From an uncultured Eubacteriales bacterium (GTDB lineage Bacteria > Bacillota > Clostridia > Christensenellales > Borkfalkiaceae), in NCBI GenBank assembly GCA_900543915.1, contig UQTB01000011.1, forward strand, positions 1-57,887: DNA of 57,887 nt, in the 5' to 3' direction. A program made the translations under genes and the position numbers. A model generated the notes under the pieces. It worked only from the letters and a program-made list of their open reading frames with translations. It was not told the DNA's origin and made no database searches. Positions 41,025 through 48,600 of the stretch are shown one piece after another; position 1 is the first letter of the stretch, and each line of letters starts with the position of its first letter.

Positions 41025-41837
41025 ATGCTGTATCTGGTTGCGACGCCCATCGGCAATCTGGGCGATATTACCTTCCGCGCGGCAGAGGCGCTGAGAAGCG
41101 CGGACGTCATTGCCTGCGAGGATACCCGCCGTTCGCTGGCGCTTCTAAATCATCTGGGAATCAAAAAGCCCCTGCTTTCCTGCCATAAATTCAACGAGCG
41201 GGCGAGCGGGGAAAAGATCCTGGCGCTTTTGCGGGAGGAAAAGACCGTCGCCGTAATAACGGACGCCGGAATGCCCGTCGTCTCCGATCCGGGCAATCTG
41301 CTGGTGAAAATGCTCATCGAGGCGGGAGAACCCTATACGGTCCTGCCCGGCGCATGCGCCTGCGTGACGGCGCTGGCATTCGGCGGACTGGACGCCGATC
41401 GCTTCTGCTTTCTGGGGTTTCTTCCCGAAAAGAACGCCGAGCGGGAGGCGCTTTTGGCGGCATACCGCAACGTCAGGGCGACGCTCGTGTTCTATTCCGC
41501 GCCGCACGACGTGCGGCGGGACGTGGAAACGCTGTTTTCCTGTCTGGGAGAGCGGCGGGCGGTCGCGGTGCGCGAGCTCACGAAGCTGCACGAGGAACGG
41601 GTGGAATTTCGTCTTTCCGCGGGATATCCGAAGGAGCCGCGGGGAGAATTCGTCCTTTTAGTAGAGGGTGCGGGGAGCGAAAACGCGCTGAACGCCCTGT
41701 CGCCCGAAGCGCATATCGCGCATTATCTGTCGCTGGGGCTGGATAAAAAGGAGGCTTTGAAGGCGGCGGCAAAAGACCGCGGCGTTAAAAAGAGCGATCT
41801 CTACCGCTATACGGTCGCGCCGCACGCGGACGAGTGA
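41025..41837 (+). CDS. rsmI: 16S rRNA (cytidine-1402-2'-O)-methyltransferase RsmI
   Basis: A 270-residue tetrapyrrole-methylase-fold enzyme that methylates the 2'-O of C1402 in 16S rRNA. Seen: LYLVATPIGNLGDITFRAAEAL, IACEDTRRSLALLNHLGI, SCHKFNE, VAVITDAGMPVVSDPG, LPGACACVTALAFGGL and FLGFLP. AAAGGAG precedes the ATG. Last gene of the Bacillus-like yaaO-tmk-holB-ricT-trmN-rsmI neighbourhood. Confidence 0.96.
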   Translation: MLYLVATPIGNLGDITFRAAEALRSADVIACEDTRRSLALLNHLGIKKPLLSCHKFNERASGEKILALLREEKTVAVITDAGMPVVSDPGNLLVKMLIEAGEPYTVLPGACACVTALAFGGLDADRFCFLGFLPEKNAEREALLAAYRNVRATLVFYSAPHDVRRDVETLFSCLGERRAVAVRELTKLHEERVEFRLSAGYPKEPRGEFVLLVEGAGSENALNALSPEAHIAHYLSLGLDKKEALKAAAKDRGVKKSDLYRYTVAPHADE

Positions 41838-41877
41838 ATTGTCTGGCGGATAAATTATTACTGAATATAAAACAAAG

Positions 41878-41900
41878 AGGAAAAATTTAACTTTTTTCCT
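41878..41900 (+). terminator. AT-rich terminator of rsmI
   Basis: AGGAAAAA / TTTTTTCCT hairpin with a 6-nt loop, 40 bases after the rsmI stop. Weak because its stem is mostly A-T pairs. Confidence 0.5.
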
Positions 41901-41908
41901 GAATAAGG

Positions 41909-41937
41909 TTGCATAAGCCGAGATCTTATGCTATAAT
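41909..41937 (+). promoter_or_regulatory. promoter of pilin-like gene 1
   Basis: TTGCAT (41909-41914), 17-nt spacer, TATAAT (41932-41937) with extended TG. The -35 TTGCAW also occurs at the promoters at 43602 and 51068. Confidence 0.75.
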
Positions 41938-41948
41938 GCTATATATCG

Positions 41949-42014
41949 GATGAAAAGGGCATGCCCTTTTTGCCTGCTGAAAGCAGGCAAAGGCGGGTTA
42001 AGGGACTTTTCGTC
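41949..42014 (+). promoter_or_regulatory. leader element, copy 2
   Basis: Exact 18-bp palindrome AAAAGGGCATGCCCTTTT (41953-41970), directly followed by a 9-bp stem-loop (TTGCCTGCT with AGCAGGCAA, 41970-41990, loop GAA). An outer pairing GATGAAAAG (41949-41957) with CTTTTCGTC (42006-42014) could close the whole leader. AAAAGGAG follows. Confidence 0.7.
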
Positions 42015-42037
42015 ATAAAAAGAAAAGGAGAAAAAAG

Positions 42038-43477
42038 ATGAAACGGAACAAAAAAGGGTTTACGATCGTGGAACTGGTGATCGTGATCGCGGTCATCGCC
42101 ATATTGGCGGCGGTGCTGATTCCCACGTTTTCCGGTTTGGTCAGAAGGGCGAATGAATCGGCGGATCTTCAGGCGGTGCGCAATATGAATACCGCGCTCG
42201 CCGCGTCGGAGGATACACCCGATCATATTTCCGCCGTATGGGAAATTTTAAAGGAAGCCGGCTACGACGCGCAGAATTATACTCCGCTGGTCAGCGGGTG
42301 TTCCTTTTATTGGGACGGCGAGATCAATCGCGTTCTCTACTGTGACGAAAACGATACAGTTCTCTTCCCCGCAGAATACAAGGACCGCACAAAGACGGCT
42401 TTTTGGGAAGGTTTAAAGGGCGTGACCGAGCTGACGGCAGATCAGCTGACGGACGGGGCGAAGATTGCGTTGGCGGCGGGCGTCGAGGTCAGCGTAGATT
42501 TGTCACAGCTTAATCAGTCAGTCAATATTTATCTGAACGGAAGCACTTTAAAATCAAGTGCCCTCCAAATCAATTCGGAGGAAGCAGAGGTTACGCTGAG
42601 CGGCGGTAACCTGGAATTGGGAAAACAAATAGAATTAAAAAAGGGAACGCTGATACTTGATGGCGTTTCGTCAAATGTTCCGATTGCAAATAGAGGCGGC
42701 AATCTGACAATCGATAACGGGGAAAAACAAACGATAACGGGAAACGGTACCCTCTATCTGGGGGGTGGCACTACCGTCATCAACGGCGGAGCGTTTTGTC
42801 AAATTTCAAGCGGTAAGTCTATAGAGGCGAGCGGCGGCGATTTAATCGTTAACGGTGGTTCTTTCTATGCGACGAATTATTGTATCGAAGTAAAGAACAA
42901 TTCAAACGTGACGATTAACGATGGTAATTTTGAGGGGCAAAATACAAGTGCGTTGGTTCAGTGTTCGGCCGGCTCGGTCGAAATCAACGGCGGAAATTTC
43001 TCTTATGCAGGCACGGGCGGCGTCCCTGTCTCCTGTGCGGGCGGAAACGTAACGGTGAACGGCGGAACATTTACGACGCAGGGCGACTGTGTGACGGCAT
43101 CGAGCGGAGAGATAACGATAAACGGAGGGATGTTCATCGGTGCGAATTCGCAAAGTAGTGCTTTTTTAAAGTCGACCGGCGGCCAAATAACCGTTCCCGC
43201 GGGCAGCGAAGCATCTTTCGAAATGTTCAGTGCTACTGGTAGCAGTGGAGGTATTTTGGGCGGCAACGCCAGTGGGGATACTAAGCTTATCAAGATTGAG
43301 GGCGGAACGTTTAAAGCTAAAAATGAATTTGCAAAAGGATCTACGCTCAGCGCGTATCAGATTACAGGCGGCGAGATTTTTGTAAAAATTAAAAATACTG
43401 GTTTTGCTGACCAGGGAACTTATTCCTCTGAGAAAGATGAAAATGGGTATTACCGCTTTACACCGAATGCCGCCTGA
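42038..43477 (+). CDS. pilin-like surface protein with beta-helix repeats
   Basis: A 479-residue protein. It begins with a type IV prepilin signal: MKRNKKG, cleavage before Phe, Glu at +5 and a hydrophobic helix (FTIVELVIVIAVIAILAAVLIPTF). A pilin-like head follows to about 135 (NESADLQAVRNMNTALA). From about 190 the sequence has a short repeat around N-G-G-x-F (VINGGAF, IVNGGSF, EINGGNF, TVNGGTF, TINGGMF, KIEGGTF) every 20-25 residues, the mark of a right-handed parallel beta helix. No pilus assembly gene is near. It is paired with the next gene, which shares its first 130 residues only. The repeat part has lower GC than neighbours. Confidence 0.85.
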   Translation: MKRNKKGFTIVELVIVIAVIAILAAVLIPTFSGLVRRANESADLQAVRNMNTALAASEDTPDHISAVWEILKEAGYDAQNYTPLVSGCSFYWDGEINRVLYCDENDTVLFPAEYKDRTKTAFWEGLKGVTELTADQLTDGAKIALAAGVEVSVDLSQLNQSVNIYLNGSTLKSSALQINSEEAEVTLSGGNLELGKQIELKKGTLILDGVSSNVPIANRGGNLTIDNGEKQTITGNGTLYLGGGTTVINGGAFCQISSGKSIEASGGDLIVNGGSFYATNYCIEVKNNSNVTINDGNFEGQNTSALVQCSAGSVEINGGNFSYAGTGGVPVSCAGGNVTVNGGTFTTQGDCVTASSGEITINGGMFIGANSQSSAFLKSTGGQITVPAGSEASFEMFSATGSSGGILGGNASGDTKLIKIEGGTFKAKNEFAKGSTLSAYQITGGEIFVKIKNTGFADQGTYSSEKDENGYYRFTPNAA

Positions 43478-43490
43478 CGCCGCATGATGT

Positions 43491-43518
43491 AAAAAAGCCC
43501 CGCACGGGGCTTTTTTTT
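43491..43518 (+). terminator. terminator of pilin-like gene 1
   Basis: Stem AAAAAAGCCCC / GGGGCTTTTTT with loop GCAC and T8. Confidence 0.9.
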
Positions 43519-43601
43519 CGCGGTGAAGGGCGAAACTACGAGAATGTAGGACAGGAAAAAAAGTGAAAGAGAAAAATTATTGCCGAAAATTGTGAAAATC
43601 A

Positions 43602-43630
43602 TTGCAAAAATTCCTCTTCTGTGTTAAGAT
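43602..43630 (+). promoter_or_regulatory. promoter of pilin-like gene 2
   Basis: TTGCAA (43602-43607), 17-nt spacer, TAAGAT (43625-43630) with extended TG. Confidence 0.7.
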
Positions 43631-43641
43631 ATGAGGGAGCT

Positions 43642-43691
43642 GAAAGGACTAGTCCTTTCCCGTTTTTTGTTTTTCATAAACAAAAAACGGG
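43642..43691 (+). promoter_or_regulatory. leader element, copy 3
   Basis: Exact 18-bp palindrome GAAAGGACTAGTCCTTTC (43642-43659), then a 14-bp stem (43659-43672 with 43678-43691, loop TTCAT) sharing one base with it. A small CGTT/AACG hairpin comes before AGGAGGAGG and the TTG start. Confidence 0.7.
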
Positions 43692-43755
43692 AAATTAACG
43701 TTTATTTGTAGGGGCAAGGCCGTTCGGTTAAAACGAAAAAAGGAGGAGGAAGGAA

Positions 43756-45330
43756 TTGAAGAAGAGCGTTAAAAAGGGGTTTACGATCGTAGAACTGGTG
43801 ATCGTAATCGCGGTCATTGCGATTCTCGCGGCGGTGCTGATCCCCACGTTTTCCAGCTTGATCGAGAAGGCGAACGAGTCGTCCGATATCCAGGCGGTGC
43901 GGGAGATGAACATCGCGCTGATGAACGAGGAGGCGCTGACGGGCGAAAAGCCGGCGGACATCGGAGAGGCGGCGGATATCATCGCGAAAGCGGGGTATAA
44001 CGTCAGAACGTATCATCCCCTGAGCAAGAACGCGATCAATTACTGGTATAAGCCGGATAACCGCGTCGTGCTGTATAAGGGCAGCGAAGAAAAGGGGGAG
44101 ATTATCTTCCCGCAGGAATATCGGGATCAAGTCGTAACCAACGACGGCAACTGGTCTTTGTTGAACGAGACTTATACGGATGCGATCAACTATGATTTCG
44201 ACTTTGCCAAGACGGAAGAAGGAAAGTATAATCTGGCAAATCAGAAAGACGGCGAAACGCTGAGTGCGGTGGAGACGGGCAAGGCGCTGTACGCGCTTTC
44301 CGTTCAGATAAATGAAGAAAAACTCTCCGCCGAGGAAATTTTACTGCCCGAAACGGTGGATCTCGGCAGCTACAACTGGTCGCCGATCAAGAACTTTCAA
44401 GGCGTGATGAAGCCTGCCGGAGAGGGGAAAACGACGACGATTCAGAATTTAAAGCTGAGCGAGAGCGTTCCCTATTCGGAGTCGACGCAGTTTGAAGGAT
44501 CCGGTGTGAACGCCACGTTGAGTAAATATAACGTATACGGTTTTATCAATACGTTATCGGGAGGAACGGCGGAGAATCCTACCACGATTGAAAATCTCGT
44601 GTTCAAAAACGTCACGCTCACTCTGCCGGGTTCCGATTACAATCCAGAGACCAGCAATTCCGGACAGAATGCGAACGTGCTTGCGCCGATCGGCGCGATC
44701 ATTCCGGATAAAGTCAATCCGGGGAATCCGGTGCACGTCGCCATCCGCAACGTGACGGTGGAGGATTGCACCATAAACGGCATCGGCCGCGTGGGTGGGC
44801 TGGTCGGGTACATCGGCGGATTTTCCAATCAATATTTAGCGGACGGAAGCACCGTTGCGATCGAAAACTGCACAGTGGAAGGCGTGACTGCGACGGCGGG
44901 CATTAAGAGCTTGAATTACGGCTCGCTGGGCGGCATCGTCAGCTACATCGCCCGTACGGGGACGTTATCCGTATCGATCAAAGACTGTGCGGTGAAAAAT
45001 TGCACGTTTACCACACCCGCGTGCGTGGGCGGCGCGATCGGCTGGTATAATACCATGAAGGAAGAGGCCGACGGTAAGGTCGGCTTGGCGGATATCGATA
45101 TAACAAACTTTACGCTGACGGGTAATACTTTAAAATCCGCGACGAAGATCAGCGATACTAAAAATCGCGGTGCGGGCTTAGTTGTAGGGCTTTGTACTAC
45201 GCCAAATGCTTCCAAACAGAAAGTCACCGTAGAAAACTTTACCTGCAACGAGAATAGCTGTATCCTCGAGGGAGCGGAAAAAATAAACGATAACGATCCC
45301 CAAAACACAATATATTATACGATAAAATAA
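43756..45330 (+). CDS. pilin-like surface protein with a different passenger domain
   Basis: A 524-residue protein starting at TTG 43756, eight bases after AGGAGGAGG. The type IV prepilin segment (KKGFTIVELVIVIAVIAILAAV) is nearly identical to the gene before it, and so is the head up to the FPQEYRDQ region (residues 1 to about 125). The rest is unrelated in detail: a GLUG-like beta-helix passenger with NVYGFINTLSGG, VGGLVGYIGGFSN, LGGIVSYIARTG, VGGAIGWYNTM, GLVVGL as recurring turns. Exported, probably to the cell surface or a pseudopilus. Two adjacent genes with a shared anchor and swapped passengers suggest modular evolution. Confidence 0.85.
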   Translation: MKKSVKKGFTIVELVIVIAVIAILAAVLIPTFSSLIEKANESSDIQAVREMNIALMNEEALTGEKPADIGEAADIIAKAGYNVRTYHPLSKNAINYWYKPDNRVVLYKGSEEKGEIIFPQEYRDQVVTNDGNWSLLNETYTDAINYDFDFAKTEEGKYNLANQKDGETLSAVETGKALYALSVQINEEKLSAEEILLPETVDLGSYNWSPIKNFQGVMKPAGEGKTTTIQNLKLSESVPYSESTQFEGSGVNATLSKYNVYGFINTLSGGTAENPTTIENLVFKNVTLTLPGSDYNPETSNSGQNANVLAPIGAIIPDKVNPGNPVHVAIRNVTVEDCTINGIGRVGGLVGYIGGFSNQYLADGSTVAIENCTVEGVTATAGIKSLNYGSLGGIVSYIARTGTLSVSIKDCAVKNCTFTTPACVGGAIGWYNTMKEEADGKVGLADIDITNFTLTGNTLKSATKISDTKNRGAGLVVGLCTTPNASKQKVTVENFTCNENSCILEGAEKINDNDPQNTIYYTIK

Positions 45331-45356
45331 TCGACACTTGCGGCGTAAGCGCATGA

Positions 45357-45392
45357 AAAAAAGACCTCCGAAACAAGCGGAGGTCTTTTTGC
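45357..45392. terminator. bidirectional terminator
   Basis: Stem AAAAAGACCTCCG / CGGAGGTCTTTTT with a 7-nt loop, between the convergent pilin-like and TtcA-family genes. Confidence 0.88.
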
Positions 45393-45410
45393 TTGCCGTA
45401 CGAAACGAAA

Positions 45411-46154
45411 TTAAAATTCGTCCTTTTCTGCGAAAAAGCGGTCGAACAGGTGGTAGCGCTCGGGGTGGAAGAGGGCGGAATACATGCGGTCGCGCGCGAA
45501 CGGCACGTCCTTTTTGATGCGGTCGATCGCCTGCTTGACGTATTCCCGCCTGGTGTTTTTGTTCGCGGGGCAGCAGCTCTTGCAGACCGGGAGGTTTTTC
45601 GCGTAGGCGGCGATGTCCCTTTCTTCCAGGTAGACCATGGGGCGGATAAAGGTGAGCTTCGTGCGGTCCAGATAGACCTTCGGTGCGCAGGTGGAAAGCC
45701 GCCCCTCGTAGAGCAGGGAGAGAAACATCGTCTCGATAAAGTCGTCCGCATGGTGGCCCAGGGCGATCTTGTTGCAGCCCGCGGAGAGCGCCGCGGCGTT
45801 CAGCGCGCCTTTGCGCATTTTGGCGCAGAGAGAACAGGGATTTTCCTCTTTTCGCACGTCGAACACGACTTCTCCGATATCTGTCTTTTCCAGGAGAAAG
45901 GGGACGTCCAGCTCCGCACAGAAGGCGGCGAGGGGAGAAAAATCTGCGGGGTTATCCTTAAAATTCAGATCCACCGTGATCGCGGTCAGCGTGAACGGCT
46001 CGGGCGAAAAGCGGCGGTACGCCGCCAGCAGCTTTAAAAGCGTCACGCTGTCTTTTCCCCCGGAGAGACCGACTGCGATGCGGTCGCCCGGGCGGATCAT
46101 GGAGAAATCGGTAATCCCCCGGCGCAGGCCGGAGAGCAGCTGTTGTGTGGTCAT
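45411..46154 (-). CDS. TtcA-family tRNA thiolation protein
   Basis: A 247-residue PP-loop ATPase. Seen: GDRIAVGLSGGKDSVTLLKLLAAY, the CSLCAKMRKGAL motif (paired Cys for an iron-sulfur cluster or sulfur transfer), IALGHHADDFIETMFLSLLYEGRL, and a C-terminal pair of Cys (NLPVCKSCCPAN). These are the marks of TtcA (2-thiocytidine at tRNA position 32) and relatives. ATG 46154 lies directly on the opposite strand to the patatin promoter region. Sulfur donor and exact tRNA target unknown. Confidence 0.9.
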   Translation of the reverse strand: MTTQQLLSGLRRGITDFSMIRPGDRIAVGLSGGKDSVTLLKLLAAYRRFSPEPFTLTAITVDLNFKDNPADFSPLAAFCAELDVPFLLEKTDIGEVVFDVRKEENPCSLCAKMRKGALNAAALSAGCNKIALGHHADDFIETMFLSLLYEGRLSTCAPKVYLDRTKLTFIRPMVYLEERDIAAYAKNLPVCKSCCPANKNTRREYVKQAIDRIKKDVPFARDRMYSALFHPERYHLFDRFFAEKDEF

Positions 46155-46169
46155 AAATCCTCGAATCGA

Positions 46170-46198
46170 TTGCTATTTTTTCCGCAATATACTATAAT
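46170..46198 (+). promoter_or_regulatory. promoter of the patatin gene
   Basis: TTGCTA (46170-46175), 17-nt spacer, TATAAT (46193-46198). Eight bases separate it from the ATG 46207, so the transcript appears leaderless if that start is right. Confidence 0.65.
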
Positions 46199-46206
46199 AA
46201 TAGAAA

Positions 46207-47100
46207 ATGAAAACTCTCGCGTTTCTCCTATCATTATACAAAAAGAGGGGGAAAACGCAAGCGGATGAACGGATGTTTCTGGAAAAATTTTTACAGTTAT
46301 TCAAGAAAAAGCCGCCGAAGGCGATCAAGGTCGGGCTGGCGCTCGGCAGCGGCGGGGCAAAGGGATTTGCGCACATCGGTGCGCTCAAGGCGTTCGAGGA
46401 GCACGGTGTGAAGTTCGACGTCGTCGCGGGCACTTCGATCGGCAGCATCGTGGGCGCATTTTACGCGAACGGCTATTCCGCCACCGATATGCTGCAGCTG
46501 ATGCGCACCGTCGATTTTTCGGACGTCAAGCGCCTCGTCATGATCCGCATGAACACGGACGGCGTGCAGCGTGTTTTGGAGAAGGCGATCGGAGATCTGG
46601 AATTTTCGGATCTGAAGCTCCCCTTTGCCGCGGTCGCGACCGATTTTCAGACGGGGCAGGAGGTGGATCTCTTTGCGGGAAAGCTGTCCGTGGCGCTCTG
46701 CGCCTCCAGCGCCTATCCGCCCTTTTTCAAACCCGTCCCGGTGGAAAACCGCCTGCTGATGGACGGCGCGTTTGTCAATTCCGTGCCCGCCGATCTCGTG
46801 CGCGGAATGGGGGCGGATTACGTCGTGGGCGTGGATTTATCCGCCTTCCGCAAACAGAATAAAACGGGAATTTTAAGCGAGTTTTTCCCCAATTCCAAGA
46901 TCGTGACGGGGAACGCCTCGCTCAGCGGCTATCGCAACAGCGACGTCATGGTGAAGCCGGACCTCAAAAACTTCAAGGCGACGCAGCTTTCCTCTGCGGA
47001 TGAGATGTACGATCTGGGGTACGAGGCCGCGCTCGCCGTCCTCCCGCAGATTCTCGGCGATCTCGATCGGCTGCGGCGCGGAAAAAAGAAGGGAGACTGA
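46207..47100 (+). CDS. patatin-like phospholipase (RssA/YlbK-like)
   Basis: A 297-residue patatin-fold hydrolase with a Ser-Asp dyad. Seen: VGLALGSGGAKGFAHIGAL (oxyanion GSGGAKG), GTSIGSIVGAFYANG (nucleophile Ser in G-T-S-I-G), ASSAYPPFFKPV and LLMDGAFVNSVP (catalytic Asp in DGA). No signal peptide; acts on the inner face of the membrane. The first 40 residues are basic and poorly conserved, so ATG 46273 could also be the start. Four bases separate it from the MBL-fold gene, so the two are cotranscribed. Confidence 0.9.
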   Translation: MKTLAFLLSLYKKRGKTQADERMFLEKFLQLFKKKPPKAIKVGLALGSGGAKGFAHIGALKAFEEHGVKFDVVAGTSIGSIVGAFYANGYSATDMLQLMRTVDFSDVKRLVMIRMNTDGVQRVLEKAIGDLEFSDLKLPFAAVATDFQTGQEVDLFAGKLSVALCASSAYPPFFKPVPVENRLLMDGAFVNSVPADLVRGMGADYVVGVDLSAFRKQNKTGILSEFFPNSKIVTGNASLSGYRNSDVMVKPDLKNFKATQLSSADEMYDLGYEAALAVLPQILGDLDRLRRGKKKGD

Positions 47101-47103
47101 ACG

Positions 47104-48042
47104 ATGAAACGGACGCTGCGCCTTATCCTTGTATTCCTGCTGGCGGCGATCCTGCTCGCCTGTCCCTCCTGCGCGGAGGAGAACGGCTCAAAAAGGGAGG
47201 GGCTGACCGTCTCCTTTCTCTCCGTCGGGCAGGGCGATGCAATCCTGATCACTTTGCCCGAGGGCAATCTGCTGATCGACGGCGGCGGAGACGCGTCTTT
47301 CGCGGTTTCCTTTGCGGAAGAACTGGAACGCGCGGGCGTGGATGCGCTGGATTGCCTCATCATAACCCATCCCGAACGGGATCACGTCGCTTATCTTCCC
47401 GCTCTGCTTGAAGAGATCCCCGTGCGCCGCGCTTTTCTCCCCTACATAGAAGAGGGATTTTTCCCACTGTTCGACGAGACGGCGCGGCTTGCGCGGGAAA
47501 AGGGCTGCGCGGTTGAATATACCGAACTGTACGATTCGTTTGCAATCGGCGGCGCGCGGTTTGTCGCGCTCTCTCCCGCGCCGGTGAGCGATCCGAACGG
47601 CGAATACGCCGCGTTCGACGGCGCCGCCGGGGACTCCGCCAACGATCTTTCCGCCGTCTTTTATCTGGAATACGAAGGAACGCGCTTTTTGCTGACGGGA
47701 GACGCTTCTTCCGCCGTCGAGAAAAACGTGATGCGCCGCTATGAAGCGGGGCTTTACGCCGCATTCGGCGTCAATCTGGAGGAGATCGACGTTTTGAAGG
47801 TCTCCCATCACGGCAGCGACGCGGCGACCTCCGCGGAATTTCTCTCCCTTCTCGCGCCCGACTGCGCGGTGATTTCGGTGGGCGCGGCAAACGCCTACGG
47901 TCACCCCGCGGAGGATACGCTCGAGCGGCTTTACCGGAGCGGCGCCGCAATCTATCGGACGGACTTCTTCGGCACCGTTCGGTGCCGCGTCAGAGCGGGG
48001 AAAAGTTTGGAAATCACGTCGCAGGCGACCGAAAACATTTGA
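47104..48042 (+). CDS. MBL-fold lipoprotein, ComEC C-terminal-like
   Basis: A 312-residue exported metallo-beta-lactamase-fold protein. Signal peptide with lipobox-like ACPSC (residues about 20-24). Seen: LTVSFLSVGQGDAILITLP, LLIDGGGD, LIITHPERDHVAYLPALL (the H-x-x-x-D-H metal motif), FLLTGDASSAVEKNV, VLKVSHHGSDAATSAEFL and VISVGAANAYGHPAEDTLERL. This is the layout of the ComEC/Rec2 C-terminal nuclease-like domain found as a stand-alone protein. Likely a DNA or phosphodiester hydrolase at the cell surface. It is cotranscribed with the patatin gene. The stop lies inside the -35 box of the next promoter. Confidence 0.88.
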   Translation: MKRTLRLILVFLLAAILLACPSCAEENGSKREGLTVSFLSVGQGDAILITLPEGNLLIDGGGDASFAVSFAEELERAGVDALDCLIITHPERDHVAYLPALLEEIPVRRAFLPYIEEGFFPLFDETARLAREKGCAVEYTELYDSFAIGGARFVALSPAPVSDPNGEYAAFDGAAGDSANDLSAVFYLEYEGTRFLLTGDASSAVEKNVMRRYEAGLYAAFGVNLEEIDVLKVSHHGSDAATSAEFLSLLAPDCAVISVGAANAYGHPAEDTLERLYRSGAAIYRTDFFGTVRCRVRAGKSLEITSQATENI

Positions 48043-48067
48043 CAAATCCATATTGATTCACTATAAT
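48039..48067 (+). promoter_or_regulatory. consensus promoter of marR2-ABC, overlapping an upstream stop codon
   Basis: TTGACA (48039-48044), 17-nt spacer, TATAAT (48062-48067). The TGA of the MBL gene (48040-48042) is within the -35 box. Dyad AATT-TGATG-AATT at 48074-48086 may be an operator. Confidence 0.8.
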
Positions 48068-48105
48068 AATAGTTAATTTGATGAATTGTTTTACGGAGGG
48101 ACGGC

Positions 48106-48600
48106 ATGGAAGGCAGGGTCGGCGAACTCGCGCAGGCGTTGATTAACGCCCTCAATCGGTTGAAGCCGGAAAACATCAATTCGATTCTGTGCGGGGTCAT
48201 CAATATCAACATGACGAAGCAGCTGCTGATCGCTTCGCTCTCCAACGATCGCCGGGAGAAGGGCGACGAATGGAAGGGGATGACGATGAGCGCGCTTGCG
48301 GGCAAAATGGGCGTCTCCAAGCCCGCGATGACGAAGATCGTGGACGAACTGGAAGAGAAAGATCTGATCGAGCGGCGGATCTACCGCTCGGATCGGCGCA
48401 ACACGTATATCGTTTTTACCGAACGGGGCGAAAACAGGGTGAGAGAATTTACGGACAGAATGAATGGGATGCTCGAGGAATTGAGCGAGGAGATCGGAGA
48501 GGAGGATATCCGCACGTTTATCCGGCTGTGCGGGCGTTTTCAGGAAGCTCTCCGCCGCTTTGCCGAAAAGCACAAGGAGGAACATGCTTTCACTTTATAA
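48106..48600 (+). CDS. MarR-family regulator
   Basis: A 164-residue MarR protein. Seen: an N-terminal dimerisation helix, a helix-turn-helix (MTMSALAGKMGVSKPAMTKIVDELEEKDLIER) and the wing (RIYRSDRRNTYIVFTERGENRVREF). It overlaps the ABC transporter gene by 17 bases, so it probably controls that transporter and itself. Not closely similar to the MarR protein at 7270. Confidence 0.9.
   Translation: MEGRVGELAQALINALNRLKPENINSILCGVININMTKQLLIASLSNDRREKGDEWKGMTMSALAGKMGVSKPAMTKIVDELEEKDLIERRIYRSDRRNTYIVFTERGENRVREFTDRMNGMLEELSEEIGEEDIRTFIRLCGRFQEALRRFAEKHKEEHAFTL

Noticed and set aside
41909..43755. A c-di-GMP riboswitch ahead of the pilin-like genes
   Set aside because: Such switches are frequent before pilin genes, but the leaders lack the conserved GEMM core; only the palindrome and hairpin are present.
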